From: Marthasterias glacialis
Lineage: Eukaryota; Echinodermata; Asteroidea; Forcipulatida; Asteriidae
Assembly: GCA_911728455.2 (NCBI GenBank)
Contig: OU452228.1
Location: forward strand, 8,721,629-8,785,628
Length of the DNA: 64,000 nucleotides
Direction: 5' to 3'
Below, one piece after another: positions 1 through 11,856 of this stretch. Position 1 is the first letter of the stretch. Every line of letters starts with the position of its first letter. The notes beneath the pieces are model-generated. The model searched no databases, was not told the DNA's origin, and saw nothing but the letters and a program-made list of their open reading frames with translations. Both the position numbers and the translations under genes were made by a program.

Positions 1-1693
1 CCATTCGTTAGTTTTCAGTTGTACAGACTTTTCCTTTTGCAACGTCACGGCCGCGAGTTTTGCCAACCTTGGTTGTATGTAATGGTTGACGAAAGTGCGG
101 GAGGCCTTCACTGCAACTTTAGTATATAATTTAGTACAATAATGTTTTCAAATTACCATTATCACCAGGTGCATCAATGTGCTACCCAAACTAAGAAGTA
201 CATAAAAATTATATTCTTCATATAAAAAAAATGTTTTAAGCGTTTCCAAAAAAGGACCAAATTACCGATATAAGCAAGCAATTACATTAGCGACACTCAA
301 TTATAAGTGATTATGGTCAAACACATTTACCTTTCAGTCATTCTCTGTTGAAAAATGTGGAGATGAATGAGTGTTTATTCAGCAAAAAGCCATCAACGTG
401 GATAGCAATAGCGGACTTCTAATTGCCGGGCATGTCTAACTCGAAAAACTGTCCTGTCTTCGATAGACTTGTCGTGTGTAAATATACCCACAATCAACCT
501 AGACCCGTGTTTATATGAAATTGTATTTTTTCCCCCCCAAAACGACGGAAGTGAATTGTCAACCGCGGCAAATATTGACGATTTTTAATCAAAATCGTCC
601 GAGATGTTTAAGCTAAAAAGATGCGACCTTCAAACGTTTTTAAAAAGGGTTTCCTGTGTTTGGAGAGCCAACCATAAAGAACACGTCTTGAAAAAGAGAC
701 GTAATGTTGAGGCAGCGGTTTTAAAGGAGCATCCGTACGTGACATGACTGAAAATAGATAAATTACAATGGGATAAATAACGGTACCATCCGGCAGCTTT
801 TCATTAAAGGTTTAGCCGTTGTAACAAAAAAATAATAATTTAATTTGAGTTGTGGTGGTTCCGAATTCAAAAGAATCGGCGTTGTGTTGTAACATACTCT
901 AAACAGGAGTGTTCGGTGTTTTCACTAAAAACTTGACCACCAAACGAGATGATTTGTTTTTTTCACAAGATGGCTTGTTTATTGTAAGCTGGAGGATGTA
1001 TAAATGATTTTATTCCTTCGAGAACTGATAATGTACCAACGCTCTAAAGAAACAAAAAGTGAAATCAATTTTAATTAAGTGAGGTGTTTTCAATATTTGT
1101 TCTCATCAAATTCCTCCGAATTGGGCGATGCGTCTTCAGTTCAGCAATCACGCATTCTGATTAAAGTTGTTGTTCGACCGAATAGATTGTGGGTTTGTTT
1201 ACCTTAACTTAATATTACCCTTTTGCCCTGTGCACAGTCATCACGACACTCTCATACAGGACAATCTGCTTAACGAATTTATTTCGCTAAGCAAGAATGA
1301 GCGAGAAACCAGTCGTGAGTAAATCGTATCTCGCTACAGTTTGACTGGTACTCTGTTTTTTGGATAAGACATACTTTTACAAGCTGAGCAAGTTCCCGTG
1401 ATTTGTCAGCTTCATTAAATCGCATCCATGTTGTAACGGGAAATAATACCAGCACAATTACACTTGGGATTTACAGCCGGGAAATGAAAATATTAGCATT
1501 GTCCTTGTGCCAATATGAACAATCTGTCGACTAATAGTGAAGATTGGGAGGGCAAGTCTTGCTGGCCGTTATTATGTCCAAAATAAATTAGTACGAAATA
1601 AAATGGCAAAGTGGGTATATATACTTTAATGAGTGAACTCGCGGTGTGTTGGCGTAGGGATAGGTCAGTGCCCCCGACAATAGATCATTATCA
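1..1693. other. Intergenic AT-rich sequence, no gene seen
   Basis: No open frame longer than background and no tandem array is visible. One fragment at about 37-115 (core AACGTCACGG, then GCCAACCTTGGTTG) resembles 9052-9122 and looks like an old dispersed repeat. The rest appears unique. Confidence 0.5.
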
Positions 1694-1857
1694 GGCTGCA
1701 ACCATCTTGGTCATGTTCCCTGTATCCAATAACAGTAATATATGCTGATATTCATTGTACATAAAGGAACCAGACTATTTGCCCTTCCAGCCTCGGTTCG
1801 GTTACATTGGTTTGAATGGGAGAAAATCAAGATGGCTGCACCATGATAAAGGTCTAT
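1694..1857 (+). repeat. Dispersed repeat family C, full copy
   Basis: About 164 bp. It begins GGCTGCAACCATCTTGGTCA, contains TTCCCTGTATCCAATAACAG and CAGCCTCGGTTCGGTTACAT, and ends near AAGATGGCTGCACCATGATA. The ends are imperfect inverted repeats of each other (GCTGCAACCATCTTG against CAAGATGGCTGCACC), which suggests a short non-autonomous DNA element. Related copies are at 57246-57392 and 57966-58121, with fragments at 9361-9450, 18505-18659, 20985-21062 and 11857-11947 (reverse). Confidence 0.75.
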
Positions 1858-2915
1858 AAGTTGTTATTTATAACATTGGTAAAATTGAAAATATAACTAT
1901 TCACAGATTGCACACATAACTTTGTGCAAAGATGGTCATGGTGGAAAACATCCCGTGAAACATTTTTGCTTGTTCATGCTATGTAGTGTCTGAGAAATGA
2001 GTAAAAACAATTAGTTTAAACATAGTTTTCGTCGCGTATAATGTGCTCGTGACTCCGGTGACCGATTTGGCTTAAGCTTTCACAGGTTTGTTATTTTATG
2101 CTGGCCTATGTTGGGTCACATAAAGTGTGTAAGAAACTGGTCTTCACTCTCATAACGACCTAGTTGTGGAACACTGACTAGGAAATCAGTTAAACATACG
2201 ACAATTAAAAACAAATTACAACGGATTTAGTCCGATACCAACCAGAAAAAGTAATTGGATTTGACTCCAATTTGAGTTATTTATGACACTTGTTTGTTAC
2301 TCAAATCTAACTGGTGTCTAGTCAACTCTGACTAATGCTTTTTGTAGAGCGTTTGACACTTGACCGAAGTCGGCCGCGTGCTTCGAAATAAAATGTAAGA
2401 TTACCGATGCTCACTACGCATGAAGGCAATGGCGAAACTATAGGGTCTAATATGCAGGGGGTGGGGGGCACAAGGGGTGTGTGCCAATTTGAGTTTTCAG
2501 GCTCTCGTCTGTGAAGTCTGAAGACTTTATACAATTAACCCAATTTGTCTGAAGTCTTGGCAGTGAGTGCAGGTAACTCCTTTGATCTTGCTGTCCTATG
2601 GTGCACTTACGCAGTACAAAGTTCAATGTGACATTAATAATGATAACTGAGAACTCTTGCAGGGTAATTTTCTTTAAGCAGCAACTCGCACTTGACGCTC
2701 ATCCCTCGCGGCATCAGATCGTTTCTGTCTAGCCGGATAGAGTACAGCAACCCTAAAAAATATATATATATATATAACAATCATATAAAAAAATATATTT
2801 ATATATATATACAAAAAAACTACGAAACATCAGGGATAAAGAATACATAACGTGTGTATTTTTTTTTACCCTTCCACTGATGTGTGATAAGTAATGTATA
2901 CTCTGTTTATTTGGG
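1858..2915. other. Intergenic, with AT microsatellite near the end
   Basis: Degenerate sequence. Positions 1885-1975 have weak similarity to family B. An (AT)n and A-rich tract lies at 2755-2815. The minus-strand open frames here are short and not protein-like. Confidence 0.4.
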
Positions 2916-3210
2916 GGTAAATTTTTGAGCACCGGGATTTTTCTTTGCTCTGTCTTTACTTTGATGTGCAAAACCTCAGCCATGAGCTAGGGCTGAGAAT
3001 TGGTACTAAATCCTAAACCGAGGCTGGATCCCTGGTTCACTCTGACTTACAATGTACCTCCATTGAGCCGAAATACAATGAATAAACAATGACAGAAGCC
3101 TCTTGATGTCTCGTAGTCCTCTTCTTAGAACAAAAAGACAAAGGTCTGGAATCAGAGATTCCACAATACCCCAGCATAACAGGCCAAAATCTGCAAAATA
3201 TTCATAATAA
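2916..3210 (+). repeat. Dispersed repeat family G, copy 1
   Basis: Shares blocks with 44416-44760 (same orientation) and 47822-48300 (opposite orientation). Shared blocks include CCTCAGCCATGAGCT, GGTTCACTCTGACTT, CCATTGAGCCGAAATACAAT, GACAAAGGTCTGGAATC and CCAAAATCTGCAAA. The right end runs into an (AAT)n tract at 3207-3237. Short open frames inside follow the repeat. Confidence 0.7.
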
Positions 3211-3488
3211 TAATAATAATAATAACAATAATAATAAACAAAACTTATATAGGGTAAAATACGGGCTGTTATAATTTTCCGAAAAATAAAATTAGCTGTT
3301 GCAAACCGCTTACCAAACACAAGAAGCTGTTGTGTACATGCGAAAAATGGTTAATGGCCCCACGTTTCAACCTATAGTACAGTCTTTCTCAAAAGCTAAA
3401 ATCAGTGTTATAATTTTCATAACAAGTTCTTAAAATAAACCACCCTACAGAGGTTTCGTATGTTTACGTCTTTGAAGTTCCTTTCATT

Positions 3489-3539
<51 letters not shown>

Positions 3540-4165
3540 CTGTTTTATTTGGGAACACTTGATTACCTTCAGTAATGCCCATTATAATTTGTTGTATTCT
3601 TGCTTCATTTGGGTGGGGGAAGATTAACGAAATGTAATACATGTTCCATCCAATTTCAAATATTGTGTATATTTTATAGAAGCAAGAACTACGCATGATT
3701 GGGGTGCGGGTCTAGTCAGTCGTTGTGGAGTACTGAGCAAGATGCGAACAAATAGTACCCCATAGTTCATTGGGAATGTTTTTCTTTTGGATGAAACCCT
3801 GAAAAGGAATGCCAAAACACTTCGCAATATATCTTGGTAAAGTACCTCGCAAAAAATATATATATATCGATGAGAAATTGATAAGGATGACCTCATAATC
3901 ATAAATCAACCCGCTGAGTGATTGCAACAGCAGTTCACTTCCCACGTGATTCACATGCGTGTGCTCATAAGGAACCAGACCAATATCTGCCAAAGCCGTG
4001 TTCGAATGGCTATGGCTAACTGTTGGCTGCAGCACCAACGTTGAAGAATAGGACTTTCAGCAATGCGGCCTTAGCCACTGACAAAGCCCGGACACAACCT
4101 AACTTTATCATACTGTAAAAAACATGATGCATCTGCCTTAATAAAACATCTCTGTGGAGTTAAAG
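3211..4165. other. Intergenic with simple repeats
   Basis: Contains the (AAT)n tail and a (TTTA)n microsatellite of about 13 units at 3486-3539. The rest appears unique and non-coding. Confidence 0.5.
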
Positions 4166-4349
4166 ACAATTTCATAGAGCTTCTTAAAGCACCAAAGGTA
4201 GCTTAGCACAACAACTGACCAGAATAGAGATACCAGCCAAAGTATCATGTCACAAGCACCATCCTTGACTGGTATCCTGCTAATGTTTTGCTCAGCACAA
4301 AACTGTGAAACAAAAGTGTCTGCTTAAAGCAGTTCTATCAATTGGGCAA
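4166..4349 (+). repeat. TIR family A, degenerate copy
   Basis: Begins near CAATTTCATAGAGC and ends near TCTATCAATTGGGC, with the internal block ACTGGTATCCTGCTAATG. This is a degraded member of the roughly 190-bp family whose ends are inverted copies of GGGCCCAATTTCATAGAGC. A further partial left end lies at 4456-4500, where it runs into a (GTTT)n tract (4498-4527). Confidence 0.65.
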
Positions 4350-4644
4350 TGGCACCGGTACACAATTGGTTTTGTATTTTAAGGGCTGTACATTTATTTC
4401 TATCCTCTTGTATGATTCCAATGAGCACAATTACCAACCTGTGTAAATTTCATCCAGTCTGGGCCTAATTTCATAAACCCTGTGAGCAGATGTTGTTGTT
4501 TTGTTTGTTTGTTTGTTTGTTTGTTTGTTTTTTTTGCTTACGGTACGGCCATTAGCAGAATTTATATTTCACAAACACTGCTGAATACCGTATATTAAAA
4601 GCAAGGCAAAAGTCACGCTAGCTTGCCGGCGGTTCTTGGAAGCT

Positions 4645-4818
4645 GGGCCCAATTTCATAAAGTCTGTAAGCACAGAAACTTGCTAAGCACAGAAAAATCT
4701 TGCCTGGCAGAAACATGTTACCAGCCATTCCATTATGTTTACACTGTTGCGACTGGTGCTTAATTGAGAAATTTGCTAAGCAGTATTTTCTGCTTAACAG
4801 CTTTATGAATTTGGGCCC
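4645..4818 (+). repeat. TIR family A, subtype II copy
   Basis: Runs from GGGCCCAATTTCATAAAG to TTTATGAATTTGGGCCC, so the termini are inverted repeats. The internal block CATTCCATTATGTTTACACT plus GTTGCGACTGGTG distinguishes this subtype. The same block is found reversed at 5345-5523. Confidence 0.85.
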
Positions 4819-4819
4819 T

Positions 4820-5014
4820 GGGCTCTTCTTCATAGAGCTGCTTAAGCACAAAAAGTAGCTAAGCACATAACAAGTGATGCTTACCAGAACAAGGTTACCA
4901 GCCAAACTACCATATCACATGTATCATTTGTGACTGTTACCATGCTCATTTCTGCTTAGCAGAAAATTGTTAAGCAATTGTTTTCTGCTTAAGCATCTCT
5001 ATGATACTGGGCCA
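4820..5014 (+). repeat. TIR family A, subtype I copy
   Basis: Starts directly after the previous copy. Contains CATAGAGCTGCTTAAGCAC, GGTTACCAGCCAAACTACCA and the inverted right end GCTTAAGCATCTCTATGATA. It lacks an intact GGGCCC at the left end, which suggests that the two copies share or lost a terminus. Confidence 0.85.
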
Positions 5015-5150
5015 CAGGTTAGTGACACAACAATGCAGATTCCGCGCACACGCGCAGTCAAATCTTCATGGTTGTTTAGGAACTAACACTTTTGCTTACG
5101 CATGTTTTTGTTTTGTTTATAGTAAGCATACACAATTACTTACAGGGGGA

Positions 5151-5343
5151 GGGCCCAATTTCATAGAGCTGCTTAAGCACAATAGCTAAGCACGAAACAA
5201 TTATGCTTACCAGAAAAAAAGGTTACCGGCTAAAACACCATGTCATATATGTACCATATGTGATTGGTATGCTGCTCTTTTTGCTTAGCAGCAAACTAGT
5301 GACCAATATTTTCTGCTTAAGCATAGCTATGACATTCGGCCCT
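5151..5343 (+). repeat. TIR family A, subtype I copy
   Basis: GGGCCCAATTTCATAGAGCT at the left and an inverted right end TGCTTAAGCATAGCTATGAC followed by GGCCC. The interior GGTTACCGGCTAAAACACCA matches the subtype I copies. Confidence 0.85.
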
Positions 5344-5344
5344 G

Positions 5345-5523
5345 GGGCTACTTTCATAAAGCTGTTTAGTAGAAAATACTGCTTAGCAAATGTCTTTGCT
5401 AAGCAAAAAATGAGTGGGGCGCCAGTCGCAACAGTGTAAACATAATGGAATGTTGGCTGGTAACCTGTTTCTGCTAAGCAAGATTTTTCTGTGCTTAGCA
5501 AGTATCTGTGCTTACGGGGCCCT
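5345..5523 (-). repeat. TIR family A, subtype II copy, reversed
   Basis: The interior (CAGTCGCAACAGTGTAAACA then TAATGGAATG) is the reverse complement of the 4645-4818 copy. Left end CTTTCATAAAGCTG, right end GGGGCCC. It abuts the previous copy, so copies lie end to end in both orientations. Confidence 0.85.
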
Positions 5524-6986
5524 GGTGTAAACGGCTGTAGGAAATTGGGCCTCGGCGATCATCATATCGAGAAACCGCTAAATAAAGGTATTTTCGTTGG
5601 GGGATTTTGTGCATGATGAGCTTATTCGGTTTGGCAATCGGAATGAGAAACTGAGTGCTGTTGGTATTTCGGACAGAAACGTTGCTCAACAAAATTGGTC
5701 CTGTTAAAAAGTTCCAAAGGAATATTGCAATTTAAAAATAGTTTATTATAGGGATTTTTTCCCTTTGTATTACGAATCATAATTTTTTACAACCTTTAAG
5801 TGTCATAGAGTTAAATCTCGAAGTGTTTGCATTCGAGAGAAGAAGGAAAATAAACCATAGTGTAAAAATTAATCATAAACTACGAGGTGAATTTATCACA
5901 GTTTATGCAAACAGCAGGCATGCACGGGCACATAGTTGCATATACCCAGTTGACTTATATACTATACAATGATTTGAAATTCAGTCTGGTATTAAAGTGA
6001 TTGAGGCTTGATCCGGAATAAACCGCGACTTGCTCTCTCGTAGAAAGCCGATCCACGACCCCAAACCCGTTCTGTACCATTGTGAACAAGCCATCAGCCT
6101 TTTATCCCTTTTTCTGTTTTTCTTTTCTTTTTTTTCATCAAAGAAATTACTTCACCACTTGTGTCCTTAATAGAAATTAATCAACATCGGACGGCGCTAC
6201 TTCTTAAAGCATCCCACCTTTAATTAAAAATAAACACTGAACTAAAGTAAAACAGGAAATCTAGACACTTAGGAACCCCATCTTTCATTCTCAGGTGTAT
6301 AAGAAGCAATTGAGCACACTTGTTCTTCGTTCACATTAACAAAGCGCGATAATTTCATGCCACCGGTACTTTTTTAATTGGCGCATTATTATTTTTCCCT
6401 ACTACGGGGTTCTGTTCGGTAGACTTTGACCGGACGGGGTATTGAGCAGCCTCGCCGGCCGTTCACCCCGTGGGGATGTCGCGCCTTATCGACACGAAAA
6501 CGGGCATGTTTCTCTTCACAAGTACAAACAACCATAACGTGAAAATATGAACAATATGATATGCAATAACAAAGTATTACGAAGAGCCACGGGTACAATA
6601 TATGGACTATATTATGTTGTTTGTAAAAGCAATCTAGATTTAGTATTTTAAAAAAGAGACAAACATGGGTTTTTTAGTGACCTCCCAGGAAAAGGGTATT
6701 GTTTATAGTGTAGCCAAGTATGTTTGCTAAAAATGAAGGAAATTAATTGTACAAATACTTAAGTTTGAAATTAATGCTCTTTGATATTCTCTTCCATCAT
6801 GATGTACACTTCCTTTTGTGCTATCAAAATAATTGCTGTAACCCTTCCCCAGGGCGTTGGGATATATTTTTTGTTTTTTTGTTGGAATAAAACATGAATT
6901 TATTTCAATTATAAAAGGTCATTACACAGAACGCACAGCGTGCAAGACATGCTGTAATGCGAGTTACCAATTGGCTCCTAATGTCG
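5524..6986. other. Intergenic, no gene seen
   Basis: AT-rich and unique in appearance. A T-rich tract lies at 6110-6135. The open frames are short and lack codon bias or recognisable motifs. Confidence 0.45.
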
Positions 6987-7163
6987 TGCCCAGTTTCAGA
7001 AATCTTGCAAGCAACGAGCATAGGCCAAGCTGAAACAACGTTGGTAAGCGCAAACGGATTGCATGTAATTCACATTGATCGTGACTGGTGCTCTGCTATT
7101 TTGTTACTATAAGCCGATACTAAATTTGGCTAAGCTGTTTACAGTTTGATGGAAATGGGCCTT
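6987..7163 (+). repeat. TIR family A, highly diverged copy
   Basis: Only the skeleton survives: GCCCAGTTTCAGAAA at the left, GTGACTGGTGCTCTGCT in the middle, and TGATGGAAATGGGCCTTG at the right. Spacing matches the family length of about 180 bp. Confidence 0.5.
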
Positions 7164-7869
7164 GCTCATAAAAGTATCGTTGCCAAATCGTTGGCGTGCG
7201 TGGATAAGGGACACAGAATAGTGATATGAGATTAGAAAACGAATGGTGTATATGTTGTTTTTTGGGGGCGTTTTTTTTTTTTTTTTTTTAAATATGTGAT
7301 TAAGTACATACGAACTCATGCTGTCTGACCCTTCAATATCCAAAGTGTGTGGTTTTAAATGATATGTGCACTGTGCAGCCTTTAACACGATGCCATGTCG
7401 TGAATGCATACACTATAATGCAATACAATACAGTTCTGCACAGTTTTGCCAATTAACAAATACACGTCCACACAGTCCTTGCTATTGAATGGTTTTTTTT
7501 TAACAAATTGACCAATTCTCAACCTTAAAACACAGGCAATGTTTAGAAGTGACCCCCACTGTCAACGTTTGCATCGTAGAACAAATTGCCTCAGTTCTAA
7601 TTTTGTTTCCACTTGATTGATTTAACAATGTTTTACGAGGTCCTTTTTTCTCTCAAATGAAACGCAAGTCATTAAAATTTGTCCAAGAGTTTTGTCCATC
7701 CCATAGAAGCCATCTAATGAGGAGAAATTACATCGTTATTTTTGTAACTCGACAGCTTTCTTTGAAAACACAAAATATTTTGAACTACATGATGGTTACA
7801 GTATATATATAAGATGTATTATAATATTTTGCAATATCTGTCTTGTCCAGTTGGAGACTTTTGAGGACG
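7164..7869. other. Intergenic with a poly(T) run
   Basis: A poly(T) run of about 20 lies at 7270-7289. The 100-residue minus-strand open frame across it is a low-complexity artefact. No gene seen. Confidence 0.45.
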
Positions 7870-7977
7870 CTAGGTGGCAACAGACTTACCAGGTAAATTC
7901 AGCGTTCTCGGAAACGTGCGCATGCTCGTATCTACGTAAACAATGACAATTTAACTGGTAAGTCTGCTGCCACCCAA
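7870..7977. repeat. Short palindromic TIR element (about 108 bp)
   Basis: The left arm (GGTGGCAACAGACTTACCAG) and right arm (CTGGTAAGTCTGCTGCCACC) are inverted repeats of about 28 bp around a unique centre of about 50 bp. This is typical of a non-autonomous DNA transposon. No second copy was found in the window. Confidence 0.75.
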
Positions 7978-8473
7978 ATGTGAGTTAAATAAATAAATTA
8001 ATAAATGTGAGTAAATGTGGTAAATATCTTCTTCTTTCTTTTAGTAAAATGAGTATGTCAAATCAGAAATGAAGAGCTTTCGTGCCATCAATCTAACAAA
8101 AGAGCTGTCTGTATACGTACAAACTGTAATTTACAACCATTGCTTGTAATTTATCACACCTTTAGCGGTGTCTGTGTATAAGCAATCACTTAAATTTCAC
8201 AACCTTGCTAGAAGATCGTGCAAACAGCCACGCAGTTTGAAGCGGGCAAGTCGTGCTAAACAATACAAATGAGGGTCTTGACTGCATTTTCTGCGTCAAA
8301 CATTCGTTTTTAATGATTTGCTTCAAAAAAGAAATCTTGTCATAATTATGTACTTAATGAATATATTGGTTGACACTCTCCTCCTTTTTTCTCAAATTTG
8401 GCGTTGAAAATAAAGTATCCTCTTGTTTACACCAGTTATTGTCACAAGAAGAAAGCGTGACACATTTTGACTT
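7978..8473. other. Intergenic, no gene seen
   Basis: Unique AT-rich sequence between two TIR elements. No open frame or repeat of note. Confidence 0.45.
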
Positions 8474-8815
8474 AAAAGCCCCAGCTCAACATTGGTAAAC
8501 TAACTGCAAATGAGTTCACTCTTTGCAAGATATTTGAAATAAAACACAACCTGTGAAAATTTCAGCTCGTTCGTGGTTTCTTTTGCGAGAAAATCGGTTA
8601 TTTCTGTACGCATTCCTATAGGCAGAGGTTTCGTCTCACTGAGACGAAAACTAATTTTGGATCTTATTTCATTTATTATTTAAAAACGATAACACTCCAG
8701 GCAGAAATATTTCAAGGAAAAGTTTCTACCGTGATTATCTTTTTACCATGTAAGGTACATGTAAATCTGTGAACATTTATGTTTTTCTTCTCACCAAATG
8801 TTGAACTGGGGCTTT
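8474..8815 (+). repeat. TIR family B, full copy (about 342 bp)
   Basis: Begins AAAGCCCCAGCTCAACATTG and ends with the inverse, AATGTTGAACTGGGGCTTT. The interior has the palindrome TTTCGTCTCACTGAGACGAA, then CAGGCAGAAATATTTCAAGG. Other copies are at 11948-12282, 19443-19760 (reverse) and 29053-29350. It has no coding capacity, so it is probably a non-autonomous DNA transposon. Confidence 0.85.
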
Positions 8816-9905
8816 CATTGTAAATGACACAAAAATCTGCAGCCATCGTGGTCTTATCCCATCTGTACACGAATACTTGTTTTGATTACACAAACTGAAG
8901 CACCAGACTTGCTTCCAAATCATCCTCGATATGGCTACATTAGAAAGACGTGAAGACCCTTCTCTTGTTACCACCATTTTGTAGTGTAGGCTACCCTTAA
9001 CACTACGGCAATCATGTTACTGATAAAACCCTGCTTGTTCACCTTTCTTTAGCAACGTCACAGCCTGAGTTTTTTTGTCAGCCAAGGTTGGGGAAACTTC
9101 GGGGAGCCATCAATGCGAAGCAAAAACAAATAATCACAGTTTGTAAAAACGTTTCTACAAATATTCCAAATTAGTGCTGTTTATTTTGGAAACAAACCAA
9201 CCAACAATGGTGATGTACTTTCTTGAAGTAGAAAGTTTGAAAGTTGAATTTGGTCACAACGTCTTTCAACAAGATTAAATGTGCTGCTAACATTCGGCCG
9301 TCCGTGACAACCAGCGCTGTTTGTTTGTCAACAAAAGAAAGGTCTTAATTATTCGATTGGTGCACCGGACTAGTTTTTTACTTTACAGCCTCGATTTGGT
9401 TACACTGTTTCCAATTGGAGAAATAATACGGCTCTTTTATGATAAGAGTAGTCGCCGACGAACCACCCTATAAATATTTAATTTTGTGCTGCAAATTTAC
9501 TGTTACATATCAACAGATGAGCTGAGAGTACAGGAAAAAAACAATGGATATAGGCAAATGCATTCAAGTCAGATGTTACAGAAAACATCACCGTCCCAAA
9601 ATGATTGTCTCGACAACTACATCATGCAATACATATTACAGATAAATTAAGTAGAAGATCTGTACCCTCTCATTTCTAACTACAATATTTGTGTTTAAAT
9701 GGATATTAAGATATTTTTCTAATGTACGATTCAAATGACACGTATACACTGAACGCCCGACCCGAATTTCCCATTTCGGTGGTTCTTGTGCGATGCCTAC
9801 ATTTTCGTGTGTGTGTCACAACCTCTGTAAAGAAGTTTCAATGCCTTTTTGTTCCCTTTACATTCCAGTGTTTATACCATGCCGCCAAATCTCAATGTTT
9901 AAACT
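8816..9905. other. 3' flank of the minus-strand receptor gene
   Basis: Contains a family C fragment (9361-9450: CAGCCTCGATTTGGTTACAC) and a diverged fragment similar to the window start (9052-9122). On the minus strand a possible AATAAA lies at 9180-9185, about 720 bp past the stop codon, and an ATTAAA at 9477-9482. Neither can be confirmed as the real poly(A) signal. Confidence 0.4.
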
Positions 9906-11045
9906 TCACCTTTGGTTTCCGAGCTCCTGGTTGGGCTCTACATGTAAACTTAAAGACGGTTTCTTTTTGCTGCGAGACGGCTCGGCATCCACGCGGTTGT
10001 TTCGAGTCCGGGAGAACGTCACTTTATAGGCGTGCCTGTAGCGTGAATTCACCATGCCGTAAACGAGCGGATTGATTGCCGAGTTGACGTAGGAGAGGAC
10101 CCGACAAATTTGGAGACCCAGTTGTTTTTGGGGATAGTTTATGATCTTGCCGTCCTCGGTCAGCAAATTATTGAACCAAAGCAGTAAGGAGAAGATCTCG
10201 AACGGGGATAAGAGGAGGAAAAACAGGGTGCCGTTGATGACCAGCATCCGCGCCACCTGGTTGCGCATTTTGACGGCGCGGTCCAAGAACTGGTTGTTCT
10301 CCCTTTGACCGTGGGGGTGGTCGACCCGATGGGTCAGCTGCCGTACAATCAAGGTGTACATGGTCGCACTGAGGACAAACGCGGTGAAAAACGGAATGGT
10401 CTGGATTGCATTGGCATAAGCGTCTGTCCAACTGGCCACAGAGCCGCAGTAGGCGTAAACATCGTATAAATGTACGAATAAATCACCAGGGGGCCAAGTG
10501 AAACAATAGTAGTTGACAGCACAGTAGCTCGGTATTTCACTCGTGGCAACCACCACGGATATCAACCAGGCACAGACCGTCAATTTCACCGTTCGGTTCC
10601 ACCCGCTGATGACACGCTGCCGCATCGGTCGACAGATCGCATGGTATTTCTCGAGCGACACCAGCATCACGAGAAACAGCGTGGCGAAGTAGGACAAACT
10701 CACCACGAAGTTGTTCACTAGGCAGCTGAGCAGCCCGTTGTACACCGGGTGGAAACTCACCGAGGACGCCCCGTACTCGTACATCTTGGAGATGATGCCG
10801 AACGCCAGGAACATGGTGTCTGAGACGGCAAGGTTGGCGAGGTAGAAGTTAGTGACCGTCCGCATCTTCGGTACCCGGTACAGCATCAAGATGAACGAGG
10901 CATTGCCCAGTACACCGATCGCAAGTATTATCGGCATTAGAACAGTAATCGCCACATCATCAAACCTGGTGTATAACTCCTCCAACGCGAATTCCTCATC
11001 TGCCGAGTAGTTAAAATAAAAGGCGTCGATACACCTGTCATCCAT
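9906..11045 (-). CDS. Class A (rhodopsin-type) G-protein-coupled receptor, peptide-receptor-like, 379 aa
   Basis: A complete single-exon receptor expected in the plasma membrane, coupling an extracellular ligand, probably a peptide, to G proteins. Visible: seven hydrophobic segments at about 30-57, 64-88, 106-135, 151-172, 213-238, 258-291 and 308-331; an N-glycosylation site N12-Y-S in a short N-tail; N48 in TM1; LANLAVSD with D76 in TM2; C108 at the top of TM3; W160 in TM4; NPLVY at 325-329. Oddities: the DRY motif is EKY (132-134), and TM6 has LLSP in place of CWxP (P281). The C-tail is rich in basic residues and serine. The start is chosen because an in-frame stop lies seven codons upstream and the context is good (A at -3, G at +4). 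The coding part is clearly richer in GC than its flanks. The TM1-TM2 style (VPKMRTVTNFYLANLAVSD) resembles TRH, neuromedin U and ghrelin-type receptors. The ligand is unknown and I do not assign an ortholog. Confidence 0.95.
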   Translation of the reverse strand: MDDRCIDAFYFNYSADEEFALEELYTRFDDVAITVLMPIILAIGVLGNASFILMLYRVPKMRTVTNFYLANLAVSDTMFLAFGIISKMYEYGASSVSFHPVYNGLLSCLVNNFVVSLSYFATLFLVMLVSLEKYHAICRPMRQRVISGWNRTVKLTVCAWLISVVVATSEIPSYCAVNYYCFTWPPGDLFVHLYDVYAYCGSVASWTDAYANAIQTIPFFTAFVLSATMYTLIVRQLTHRVDHPHGQRENNQFLDRAVKMRNQVARMLVINGTLFFLLLSPFEIFSLLLWFNNLLTEDGKIINYPQKQLGLQICRVLSYVNSAINPLVYGMVNSRYRHAYKVTFSRTRNNRVDAEPSRSKKKPSLSLHVEPNQELGNQR

Positions 11046-11856
11046 CGTGCGAAGTAAATTAAACTAATCACAAATGTACTCTCAGGACGAAACACCTGTT
11101 GGTGAAAGTTAGTTCTAATTGTGTAGGTATAGATCACACCACCAGAAAGGCGAAGTAACTAGCTCGTTGTAAACTTGCGTCTGAAATGCACGACGATGCT
11201 GCACCCATCCGCACCGCGATCAATCTGCTCTCCAACTTGATCTGGTTCTGCATAGACGTTCCCCCCCCCCCCTCAATCAGATCAAGGTGATATTTTAATC
11301 ATTCCGCGCAGAGCGCTCGGCTCTCTGCCTACATAGTCTCTTTGCTGTATCAGCCAAACCCGTGGCTACGTCACACGGCATGCTGCACACGACTTCAACC
11401 GTCATCCACAGCGGCAAAATAATAACAAAATGCTATTAGCTGGATGGGAATTGATCGTCGGGTTTATCTATCCCCCCCAACCAATGATCAAGATGAAAGA
11501 CAGAGTACTCATTCCCCATCTCGTCAAATTGACCCGATTGTTCCATTTTTATCTGCAGGCGTAGGCTTAAACCAATCCCTAGTAGAAGGCCTGTGTGTGC
11601 CTAATCAATCATACGTACTTTTCCGACTGAAGCTAATGCATGTAATTACGGTCAAGCAGTCGACGTGAAGGATATGAACGCAATGGTCTACAGTCAACAG
11701 TGAGTTCATAAGTGACTGTATTGTGGATATTTTGGACGGCCTTTTTTTTTGAGTTTACTTAAAGATCAATCCATCAGAAAGCCAGCAAAACGGATCCAGC
11801 GGCGTTAATCAGCCGTGTAATGACGACAGATCTAAATCAATATGTATACATTTTCA
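11046..11856. other. 5' flank of the minus-strand receptor gene
   Basis: Would hold the promoter and any 5' untranslated region. No clear TATA box was recognised. A poly(C) run lies at about 11261-11270. The 20-mer at 11105-11124 (AAAGTTAGTTCTAATTGTGT) recurs exactly at 12173-12192. No further gene seen. Confidence 0.4.
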
